NCBI GenBank assembly: GCA_045642465.1
Contig: JAZUIY010000013.1
Location: 1 to 16,799, forward strand
Direction of reading: 5' to 3'
Length of the DNA: 16,799 nucleotides
Source of the DNA: RUG420 sp045642465
GTDB taxonomy: Bacteria; Bacillota; Clostridia; Oscillospirales; Acutalibacteraceae
Positions 1-5,661 of the stretch are shown here, piece by piece (the first letter of the stretch is position 1; each line of letters starts with the position of its first letter). Below the pieces are notes generated by a model. It was not told the origin of the DNA. It made no database searches and was given only the letters and a program-made list of their open reading frames with translations. A program made the position numbers and the translations under genes.

Positions 1-1
1 C

Positions 2-178
2 TACGAGAACGCCCTGAAGTCTTTCGGGATTCTCTCCGAAGATGGAACGATGGTTCACGAAGGTAACATTCGGGCTGCGTTGAACGAAGCCTTCTCCAAT
101 ATGCCGAGCGTCACCTGGATGGGCTTTACCTTTACCGCCGATGATGCGGCAAAGCTGATGTCTCGCCTGGGAGGTTAA
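2..178 (+). CDS. C-terminal end of a hypothetical phage protein (5' truncated)
   Basis: The frame is open from the left edge and ends at TAA 176-178, giving 58 residues that begin YENALKSFGILSEDG and end DDAAKLMSRLGG. Codon use (AAG, GCC, GGC, CTG) matches the structural genes downstream. The tail is amphipathic and soluble, with no membrane segment. I do not recognise the family, and the N-terminus lies outside the window. The next gene starts one base after this stop, so the two form an operon; the GGGAGG that serves the next gene is inside the last codons here. Confidence 0.75.
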   Translation, partial: YENALKSFGILSEDGTMVHEGNIRAALNEAFSNMPSVTWMGFTFTADDAAKLMSRLGG

Positions 179-179
179 C

Positions 180-362
180 ATGGATAAGCTGCTCGACAAG
201 ATGCATGACCATTGCGTGAAGGCTCTGGAGGAAATCGAAATGTGCGTGGATAAACATGGCGGTTTCAGTTCCTCTAGGCAAATCGACGATATGAAGGACT
301 TGCTCCAGAGTATCCGCGAGATGCACCAGATTCAGGCAATGCCTAAAAAGACCGTTGTCTAG
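180..362 (+). CDS. Small hypothetical phage protein, 60 aa
   Basis: ATG 180 follows a GGGAGG Shine-Dalgarno sequence at about 170 and sits two bases after the previous stop, so translation is probably coupled. The 60-aa product is highly charged and likely all alpha-helical (DKLLDKMHDHCVKALEEIEMC, then DDMKDLLQSIREMHQIQ), with His and Cys residues in the first half. No known domain is recognisable. A strong terminator lies 22 bases after the stop, so this is the last gene of its transcription unit. A role cannot be assigned from sequence. Confidence 0.7.
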   Translation: MDKLLDKMHDHCVKALEEIEMCVDKHGGFSSSRQIDDMKDLLQSIREMHQIQAMPKKTVV

Positions 363-384
363 ATCCTTGGGGTTGGACAACACT

Positions 385-417
385 AAGCCGGAGGGGAGTG
401 ATTCCTTCCGGCTTTTT
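385..417 (+). terminator. Rho-independent terminator
   Basis: AAGCCGGA (385-392) pairs perfectly with TCCGGCTT (407-414). The stem can extend inward through a G-T and two G-C pairs, and it is followed by a T-run at 413-417. It closes the transcription unit containing the gene at 180-362. The same AGCCGG/CCGGCT stem recurs in the terminators near 1997 and 13192. Confidence 0.85.
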
Positions 418-872
418 GCGTGTTGGTGTTTCGCCACGGCCTTTGGCGTTTAGGGTTAAAAGTCTGGTGTGGTGGCTCCCTGGCGGCCTGCAGCTTGCCT
501 TTGCTCGTTGTTTGTGACATTTTGTGTCTTGGCGGGCGGTTCTTTAACCTCAATTATTTAACCGTCAAAACACGCTAGAAACCGCCTAAAATAAGTATTT
601 ACGGCAAAGTTTTAACTTTAAATTTTACTAATGAGTTTTGAATTTTAACTTTAACTTTTAACTTGTAAAAATGTTAAAAGAGTGATGGGGGAGGGGTGCC
701 GCGTGGCGTGACCTGGACCGATGGTTTGCCGTTGTCCTGGATGATGGGCACCCCTGCGGGGTAGGCCCCCGGGTGTCAAAAGGGTTGCTACTGCTTGCAG
801 CTCCGATGGGGTGAGTCCGACGCGCCGCGTCCGCCGTTTGTGTGGATTTTTCATTTGGGTTAAGGGGTGGGG
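418..872. other. Intergenic region with no clear gene; AT-rich then GC-rich block
   Basis: No convincing coding region is seen. Positions 541-680 are very AT-rich and hold the TTTAACTT cluster described separately. Positions 681-870 switch abruptly to GC-rich sequence with short hairpins, such as ACCCC-TGC-GGGGT near 747-759. Short open frames on both strands here have unconvincing composition. The stretch probably carries regulatory sites between an early or middle transcription unit and the late region, but no promoter could be picked with confidence. Confidence 0.5.
611..664. repeat. Cluster of TTTAACTT-type direct repeats
   Basis: TTAACTT occurs at 612-618, 645-651, 651-657 and 658-664, the last three in tandem at 6-7 base spacing. 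GTTAAA follows on at 673-678. The block lies directly before the switch to GC-rich sequence. Such clustered short repeats can be binding sites for a regulator or simple low-complexity AT DNA; the sequence alone does not distinguish these. Confidence 0.4.
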
Positions 873-1043
873 ATGGTGGTGGATGGTGCCTGGCATTGGG
901 TGGACCGCCGCATCCAGTTCGGCGCCCAAGATGGCCTCAGCTGGACCGATTCCGGCCATAGAAATACCCTGTCAGGGGAACCCAGCACAGAAAATATTGA
1001 CAAAACTCAGCTGAAAGACGATAAAAGAATGAAACAGAGCTAA
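873..1043 (+). CDS. Probable small hypothetical protein, 56 aa
   Basis: ATG 873 is preceded by AAGGGG (862-867) at a workable distance, and the frame ends at TAA 1041-1043. The product starts MVVDGAWHWVDRRIQFG, continues AQDGLSWTDSGHRNTLSG and ends in a charged tail. The first 30 codons mostly end in G or C, as in the neighbouring structural genes, and the protein is hydrophilic with four Trp. An overlapping frame (811-1014) gives a less protein-like, Trp-run sequence. The 3' end overlaps the start of the 10-bp repeat array. The family is not recognised. It could be a remnant of a longer gene, since an in-frame TAA stands only 10 bases upstream of the ATG. Confidence 0.45.
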   Translation: MVVDGAWHWVDRRIQFGAQDGLSWTDSGHRNTLSGEPSTENIDKTQLKDDKRMKQS

Positions 1044-1130
1044 ACGGAAGCAAACAGAAACAAACTGAACTAAATTGAACGAAACTGAACGAAAATGAAC
1101 AATATTGAACGTTATTGAACGCTGTTTAAC
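1031..1130. repeat. Ten-unit 10-bp tandem array with phased A-tracts
   Basis: Successive 10-base units from 1031 align without gaps to a consensus near GAAACTGAAC. AAA stands at 1032, 1042, 1052, 1062, 1072, 1082 and 1092, and GAAC ends six consecutive units from 1061 to 1120, with TAAC ending the unit at 1130. More degenerate units (GGTATAAAAT, GGTACAGAAT, AGCATATAAC) continue to about 1160. A 10-bp period equals about one helical turn, so the A-tracts are in phase and the DNA is expected to be curved. The array lies 90 bases upstream of the two-membrane-helix gene and contains TATAAA (1133) and TATAAC (1155), which could be -10 elements. Confidence 0.8.
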
Positions 1131-1233
1131 GGTATAAAATGGTACAGAATAGCATATAACCGTTTGCTAAACCGAAATCAATTAGGTATTTTCTTAGTAA
1201 ATTTGGCAACAAAACCAAGTGGAGGACACAACC

Positions 1234-1251
1234 ATGGATACTGAAGTATAA
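1234..1251 (+). CDS. Five-codon mini-ORF (MDTEV), possible leader peptide
   Basis: A good GGAGG (1221-1225) stands 8 bases before ATG 1234, which is followed by only five sense codons and TAA at 1249-1251. The stop lies two bases before the ATG of the next gene (1254), which has no Shine-Dalgarno of its own. The simplest reading is that ribosomes load here, terminate and restart at 1254. It is in a different frame from the downstream gene, so it is not an N-terminal extension unless there is a sequence error. A five-codon ORF can occur by chance; the good ribosome binding site is what makes it notable. Confidence 0.4.
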   Translation: MDTEV

Positions 1252-1253
1252 CT

Positions 1254-1991
1254 ATGCTTAATGTTTTTAAAAACATTTTTGGAGTGATTGCTGGAGCCTC
1301 TTCGATTATAGCGCTTGCTATAATACCATTTAAGTCAACATATGCTTTGATTGCTGTGTTGATTTTTTATTGTATTTCTATTACTCTTCTGATGGTCGCT
1401 ATTTATAGAGCTATCTGTAAATCGTTGTCTTCAGTTCACAAAAATAAGTTTGTTAGAATTGCGTCTTTCTGTACGTTTACCTGTGATGATGGTAAAAATG
1501 CAAAGTTTGAAACGATGCGACTAATTCAATCTAAAGTACCTTTTCTTGATAGCATTGATCACAAATTTAAGTGGATGGGCAAAGGTTCGCCAAAGGTTAG
1601 AGTAAACGGAGTTGATGTATCGTCTTCGTTTAAACCAAATGGTAAAAATGGTGAATTTGACTCGATTAAAGTTAAGTTTGACAAGGTTGTCTCTTACAAT
1701 GAAAGCGCTTCTTTCAAGGTTGATTTTGAGAGTCAGTATTCTGAGGTAAATCCTAGAATACGATGTAAGATAGATGAACCAACGAAAGTTCTACAGTTTA
1801 GAGTTCTTCTCGGTTTTAAGAAGGGTTCTCAAAAACCGGCTAGAATTTATAGACGATTAATTAGTTCTGAAACAGACTCTGATATTGAAGAATGTGGTGT
1901 TGTTGATTTTGATAGCGCTCACAAGGTTTTCTTTCATGTAATAGAAAATCCTCAGATAGGATATTTCTACACAATGGAATGGGAAAAATAA
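1254..1991 (+). CDS. AT-rich cargo protein: two N-terminal membrane helices plus soluble domain, 245 aa
   Basis: Hydrophobic segments at about residues 8-25 and 30-51 form a helical hairpin, followed by a 185-residue soluble part rich in alternating hydrophobic/polar segments that look like beta-strands (KVRVNGVDV, IKVKFDKVV, ASFKVDF, LQFRVLLGF). It ends in NPQIGYFYTMEWEK. There is no signal-peptide cleavage site, so the soluble part is probably cytoplasmic. The gene is visibly more AT-rich than the structural genes and is bounded by terminators at 385 and 1997, which is typical of a phage 'moron'. The architecture (2TM plus beta-rich domain) resembles nucleotide-sensing immune effectors such as Cap15 of CBASS, but no diagnostic motif was recognised, so an anti-phage or superinfection-exclusion role is inference. 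Translation probably depends on the mini-ORF just upstream. Confidence 0.75.
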   Translation: MLNVFKNIFGVIAGASSIIALAIIPFKSTYALIAVLIFYCISITLLMVAIYRAICKSLSSVHKNKFVRIASFCTFTCDDGKNAKFETMRLIQSKVPFLDSIDHKFKWMGKGSPKVRVNGVDVSSSFKPNGKNGEFDSIKVKFDKVVSYNESASFKVDFESQYSEVNPRIRCKIDEPTKVLQFRVLLGFKKGSQKPARIYRRLISSETDSDIEECGVVDFDSAHKVFFHVIENPQIGYFYTMEWEK

Positions 1992-1996
1992 TTTTC

Positions 1997-2023
1997 AGCC
2001 GGGTTTCTCCCGGCTTTTCTTTT
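1997..2023 (+). terminator. Rho-independent terminator after the 2TM cargo gene
   Basis: AGCCGGG (1997-2003) and CCCGGCT (2009-2015) form a perfect 7-bp stem with a TTTCT loop, followed by TTTTCTTTT. It begins five bases after the stop codon of the cargo gene and separates it from the packaging and head operon. Confidence 0.88.
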
Positions 2024-2073
2024 GCTCCGAAAATAACATGGTTCAATTTTAACCAAAGATTTTTTTTAATGGG

Positions 2074-2086
2074 TAAAATGTGGGTA
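2074..2086 (+). promoter_or_regulatory. Candidate -10 element for a leaderless packaging/head operon
   Basis: TAAAAT (2074-2079) ends six bases before ATG 2086, placing the expected +1 on the start codon. No Shine-Dalgarno sequence precedes the ATG. A small inverted repeat, TGGTT-N7-AACCA, lies at 2039-2055. No clear -35 hexamer is visible. The position directly after the 1997 terminator makes a promoter here necessary for the downstream genes unless transcription is anti-terminated. Confidence 0.4.
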
Positions 2087-2817
2087 TGTTCTACAAACAT
2101 TCCCAGCATAGTTACCCGGATTCCGACCTGATTAACGCATCGGCGTTCAGCAGGATTGTCAAAATTTCAAATGCCGCTGTCACCAAGGCAAAGCAGAGTG
2201 GGCGCCTTGATACCTTCGAGAACTCCGAAGGCAAGGAATGTTTCCACCGTATCAGGAGCCCGCAGCAGTATTGGGCGACCCGTGACCGTCGCCATGTGAC
2301 TACCCCGACGCAGGGGCAAAAGCAGGCTGGATTTGACAACATGACGGCCCAGGCCGTGGCCCACAATCCAAATTACGATGTTCCTACTCCGGGCTTCGGC
2401 GTTCCGATTCCTGGCGTAACCGATGTGGATGATCCGCTGGACTTTGGTTCGGCTGCTGCCGAGCGCGCGGACCTTGCTACATCCAAGGCACAAAAGGAAT
2501 ACCAGAACGCCCGCCTTGCAAAGCTCAAGGCTGACGAAATGGAAGGCCGCCTGGTTCCCAAGCAGCAGGCCGCAATCATTGCCTACCAGATTGGCGCGAA
2601 CATTCAGGACAAGGTCATGACCATTTACTCTTACCTTGCTCCGGAAATCGTCGGCTACTTCAAGGACCTAATGACAAGGGCCGAAATTCCAAACGAAAAG
2701 ATCATCGAAATTACAGGCGATGCCGACCATTATGTGGGTGAAAAAATCCGCAAGGCTTGCCTGAATGCCCTGAAGGATTTGACCGAAAAGACGGAGGAAA
2801 ATTTCCTCGATGGTTGA
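2086..2817 (+). CDS. Phage terminase small subunit (Nu1-like DNA-packaging protein)
   Basis: The start is taken as ATG 2086; GTG 2080 is an in-frame alternative adding two residues. The product is 243 aa. Residues about 17-41 (INASAFSRIVKISNAAVTKAKQSG) look like a helix-turn-helix with the recognition-helix spacing of Nu1-type small terminases, which bind the cos or pac site. After a Pro/Gly-rich linker (about 97-120), residues 128-157 form a long charged helix (AERADLATSKAQKEYQNARL), followed by a helical C-terminus suited to oligomerisation and contact with the large subunit. The next gene is a GpA-type large terminase that overlaps it by 8 bases, which supports the call. The detailed family match is inferred from features and position. 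Confidence 0.8.
   Translation: MFYKHSQHSYPDSDLINASAFSRIVKISNAAVTKAKQSGRLDTFENSEGKECFHRIRSPQQYWATRDRRHVTTPTQGQKQAGFDNMTAQAVAHNPNYDVPTPGFGVPIPGVTDVDDPLDFGSAAAERADLATSKAQKEYQNARLAKLKADEMEGRLVPKQQAAIIAYQIGANIQDKVMTIYSYLAPEIVGYFKDLMTRAEIPNEKIIEITGDADHYVGEKIRKACLNALKDLTEKTEENFLDG
2794..2808 (+). promoter_or_regulatory. Hairpin containing the Shine-Dalgarno of the large terminase
   Basis: GAGGAAA and TTTCCTC are perfect inverted repeats around base 2801, two bases before the ATG at 2810. As RNA it would form GAGGA-(AAATT)-TCCTC, burying the GGAGG that should serve the large terminase. Ribosomes completing the small terminase (stop 2815-2817) would open it, which points to translational coupling. 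Confidence 0.5.
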
Positions 2818-4672
2818 TGCAAGCGTCAGCATGTCGCCTACACTCCAGGCGAATATCAACCATGTGGCTGAGAACATCTTGGCCGGTCTTCGACCGCCTC
2901 CTGACATGACCATCAGCCAGTGGGCTGAAAAGAACCGTATTCTCGCGGGAACTGCGTCAAGCGAACCAGGTAGATGGCGAAACGAAAGAACGCCTTACCT
3001 GGTGGAAATTATGGACGAACTCTCGCCGCAAAGCCCCGCCACGGATGTGGTGTTCATGAAGGGCTCCCAGATCGGCGGAACCGAAGTCCTAATCAATACG
3101 GCGCTCTATTACATCAAGCATTGTCCGTCGCCAATCGGTCAATTCCAGACCACGGAACAGACTGCCAAGAGATTCTTGAAGCAGCGTATCAACCCGGCTA
3201 TTGCAGCCATGGGCATGAGCGACCTGTTCTATGGCGACGAAATGTACATCAAGGAATTTCCTGGAGGTGTGCTGACAACAGGCTGGAGCAACAGTCCGTC
3301 AAACTTCCGTTCGGCACCTTTCCGGATTTTCCTTGGAGACGAAGTTTCTGAATGGCCAAAGGACTGTGGCGGTCAGGGCGACCCTTGCGAGCTCGGGCGT
3401 CGAAGAACCACCAACTTTCCGCGGCGCAAACTTTTCTGGAATTCCACGCCTGGCACCGAAGGCGACTGCCGCATTACCGAAATGTTCTACCAGGGCGACC
3501 AGAGGCATTACCAGGTGCCGTGCCCCCATTGTGGCGAACTCCATAAATGGGAATGGGCGAACGTCGTTTGGGACTGCGATTCCGAAGGACGGAACCTGCC
3601 GCAGACCGTGCGCATGAAGTGCCCTCATTGTGGCGAGGAATACGGTGAACACCACAAAACGGAACTAATGAATTTGGGCCAGTGGGTCAAGGAAAATCCG
3701 GATGGAGAATTCCCCAGCTTCCACATTAACGCCCTGTATTCTCCGCTTGGCTGGTACTCCTGGGAAAAGGCTGTTATCGACTTCTTGAACGCCAAGGGTG
3801 ACGTGAACAAGATGAAGTCGTTCGTCAACAATGTGCTTGGCGAAGCGTGGAGCCTTGAAGACGGCAAGGTTATAGATCCGAACGGCCTAATGACCCGCTG
3901 CGAAGATTACGAAGCCGAAGTTCCAGAAGGTGCCGTTGTCCTTACCGCTGGCGTTGACGTTCAGGATGACCGCTTGGAAGTGGAAGTTGTCGGCTGGGGC
4001 AAGGGCCTTGAAAACTGGGGCATTACAAACAAGGTTCTTGTGGGGAACCCGGCTGAGCCTGCTGTTTGGGAGGCTTTGGATTCTGTACTGATGGCTCCCT
4101 ATGGGAACGTGTTTGACGAAAATCTTTATGTTGCGGCAACCCTTATAGACTCAGGTGGCCACCATACCGCCGATGTTTACAACTACACAGCGAAAAGGGA
4201 ACGGCGAAACGTTTATGCCTGCGTCGGTAAGAGCGGCCTTGCAAGGCCCCTTGTGACGCGCCCGCAGCGAACAAAAAAGAGTGCGCTGCATAACGCTACC
4301 CTTGTGACCGTTGGCGTGGATATTGCCAAGGACCAGTTCTACGATTGGCTCTCCATTGAACAGGCTGGCCCCGGATTCTGCCATTTCCCAAACAAGCCCG
4401 AGGAATACAACAAGGAATTCTTTGCCCAGCTGACTGCCGAAAAACGCTACAAGAAATGGGTGAGGGGTAGCCAGGTGTGGGGTTACAAGAAAATACGCCC
4501 GCGAAACGAAGCCCTGGATAAGCGAAACTATGCTAGGGGCGCCCTGCAGTTGACGGGCATTGACGTTGACAAGTTTGCTGCTGCCGGCAAGAAATTCCTC
4601 CGGAACGTGAGCGCAGGACCCGTCCGCAGGAAAAAACAAATACGAGAAATTTCGGGAGGAATGAAACTATGA
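2810..4672 (+). CDS. Phage terminase large subunit, GpA family (packaging ATPase and nuclease)
   Basis: This 620-aa protein has the size and order of the lambda gpA-type large terminase, the motor that cuts concatemers and pumps DNA into the prohead. The Walker A-like segment is VVFMKGSQIGGTE (about 81-92), and Walker B with the catalytic acid is FRIFLGDEVSEWP (about 171-183). Two CPHC motifs (238-241 and 271-274) form a zinc-ribbon-like insertion found in this family. Nuclease-domain acidic residues are likely in LTAGVDVQDDRLEVEV (378-393) and AATLIDSGGHHTADV (442-456). ATG 2810 overlaps the small-terminase gene by 8 bases; ATG 2831 is a weaker alternative. The gene ends in an ATGA overlap with the next. 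Confidence 0.95.
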   Translation: MVDASVSMSPTLQANINHVAENILAGLRPPPDMTISQWAEKNRILAGTASSEPGRWRNERTPYLVEIMDELSPQSPATDVVFMKGSQIGGTEVLINTALYYIKHCPSPIGQFQTTEQTAKRFLKQRINPAIAAMGMSDLFYGDEMYIKEFPGGVLTTGWSNSPSNFRSAPFRIFLGDEVSEWPKDCGGQGDPCELGRRRTTNFPRRKLFWNSTPGTEGDCRITEMFYQGDQRHYQVPCPHCGELHKWEWANVVWDCDSEGRNLPQTVRMKCPHCGEEYGEHHKTELMNLGQWVKENPDGEFPSFHINALYSPLGWYSWEKAVIDFLNAKGDVNKMKSFVNNVLGEAWSLEDGKVIDPNGLMTRCEDYEAEVPEGAVVLTAGVDVQDDRLEVEVVGWGKGLENWGITNKVLVGNPAEPAVWEALDSVLMAPYGNVFDENLYVAATLIDSGGHHTADVYNYTAKRERRNVYACVGKSGLARPLVTRPQRTKKSALHNATLVTVGVDIAKDQFYDWLSIEQAGPGFCHFPNKPEEYNKEFFAQLTAEKRYKKWVRGSQVWGYKKIRPRNEALDKRNYARGALQLTGIDVDKFAAAGKKFLRNVSAGPVRRKKQIREISGGMKL

Positions 4673-5334
4673 GTTCTGTTACGGTATCTTTGGACAAGTT
4701 GGGCAAGGCTCTTGAAAACCAAATCAAGAAGGACATGAAGCAGGTGAGGTTTGCAGCCTTTAAGGCGGTGAACGAAGTCGCCTTCAAGAAAGTAAAGCCT
4801 GGCCTTGCCACGGAATTCAAGAAGTCCTTTACGGTGCGCAATACGAAATTGCCGCAACGCGTCCAGATCAAGAAGGGCACCCGCGAAAATCCCGTTGCAG
4901 AAGTTTCTTTCCCGCATGATTGGATGTACATCAACACGAAGGGTGGCGACAAGAAACCTGAAAAATCCAGGGTGCTTATGGTTCCCATCAAAGACGGTGG
5001 CCTTAAGGACTTCCGACTTTCCAGTGGCAGGATCAAGCGTGGAATGACTGCCGGCGCGTTGCTTAAATATGCCGATGCCCACCCCAAAAAGCCCAAGGCC
5101 CATGTGGCCACGCCCCACGCCTTCAAGAACATCAAAAACAAGAAGGGGCAGGATATTATTGCCATTCGCGACAAGTCAAACCGTAAGCAAATGAAGTGGC
5201 TCTACGTTGGAGTTCCTGTTGCCAAGGTGATGAAACGCTGGGACTTTGAAGAAATCGTCCGGAAAATCGCATCGAAGGAACTTCCCCTGGAATTCGATAA
5301 GCAGCTGAAGCACGCTATAGCCACTGCCAAATAG
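4669..5334 (+). CDS. GpZ-like minor tail / tail-completion protein (tentative), 221 aa
   Basis: The ATG overlaps the terminase stop as ATGA. The basic 221-aa product has an early helical region, KQVRFAAFKAVNEVAFKKVKPGL (about 24-46), then a segment reading LPQRVQIKKGTRENPVAEVSF. This is the helix-then-strand layout of prophage minor tail protein Z-like proteins, where an 'A..A.N..A' helix is followed by a basic 'R..i.k' strand. In lambda, Z lies much later, after FII, so its place between terminase and gpW-like genes is unusual. There is no signal peptide or membrane segment. The call rests on pattern and context only; another neck or head-tail adaptor protein is possible. Confidence 0.5.
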   Translation: MSSVTVSLDKLGKALENQIKKDMKQVRFAAFKAVNEVAFKKVKPGLATEFKKSFTVRNTKLPQRVQIKKGTRENPVAEVSFPHDWMYINTKGGDKKPEKSRVLMVPIKDGGLKDFRLSSGRIKRGMTAGALLKYADAHPKKPKAHVATPHAFKNIKNKKGQDIIAIRDKSNRKQMKWLYVGVPVAKVMKRWDFEEIVRKIASKELPLEFDKQLKHAIATAK

Positions 5335-5351
5335 TCTGTCAATACCCAAAA

Positions 5352-5376
5352 TGACCGTCTTTAAAAAAGATGGTCA
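5352..5376. promoter_or_regulatory. Inverted repeat in the gap before the connector gene (operator candidate)
   Basis: TGACCGTCTTT (5352-5362) and AAAGATGGTCA (5366-5376) are inverted repeats of 11 bp with a single G-T pair and a 3-base spacer. The right arm plus one A, AAAGATGGTCAA, recurs exactly at 13762-13773 before the tape-measure promoter. It is followed by an A-run, not a T-run, so it is not a forward terminator. It lies in the only sizeable gap (87 bases) in the head operon. Confidence 0.5.
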
Positions 5377-5421
5377 AAAAATTGTATTTGCCGATGTGGA
5401 TGGGCTATCTTACCATGCAGA

Positions 5422-5661
5422 ATGGCAAGTACCCCGCTTTATCCCGTAGAACTTTGCCGCCGAATGGTGGATGAATACACTTCTGCGCTCTCTGCAGTGC
5501 TGAAGTCTCAGTCCTATTCCATTGGCGGTCGCTCCATGACTAAAGCGAATCTTGCTGAAATTGAGAATGGTTTGGATAAATGGTCTAAACGTTTGGAAGC
5601 TGCAGAACGCGGCTCCAGCAATGGTAGGCCAAGAATTAGGAGCATTATTCCGCATGGCTAA
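5422..5661 (+). CDS. gpW-like head-tail connector protein, 79 aa
   Basis: The product begins MASTPLYPVELCRRMVDEYTSALSAVLKS and contains QSYSIGGRSMTKANLAEIENGLDKW (about 36-58). This is the 'sgqsYsi.gRs.traDL.ei...i..W' pattern of gpW / DUF6148-like connector proteins, which plug the portal vertex after DNA packaging. Its size and its place just before the portal gene match lambda W between A and B. No clear Shine-Dalgarno precedes ATG 5422; -10-like hexamers (TATCTT 5406, TACCAT 5411) are close upstream. The C-terminus overlaps the portal start by 8 bases. Confidence 0.72.
   Translation: MASTPLYPVELCRRMVDEYTSALSAVLKSQSYSIGGRSMTKANLAEIENGLDKWSKRLEAAERGSSNGRPRIRSIIPHG

Noticed and set aside
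651..1014. Open frames on minus (651-959) and plus (811-1014) strands in the GC-rich block
   Set aside because: Products are Pro/His/Arg-rich or contain Trp runs typical of non-coding GC-rich DNA, and neither has a convincing ribosome binding site. The 873-1043 frame fits coding composition better.
1031..1160. CRISPR array
   Set aside because: The repeat unit is 10 bases with no spacers, and no cas genes are nearby.
5352..5385. Forward rho-independent terminator between terminase/GpZ-like and gpW-like genes
   Set aside because: The stem is followed by A-residues, not T-residues. It could only resemble a terminator on the minus strand, where no gene ends.
5552..5653. Portal start at ATG 5552
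   Set aside because: It would overlap the gpW-like gene by over 100 bases. The extra residues do not resemble a portal N-terminus, and ATG 5654 has AGGAG upstream.
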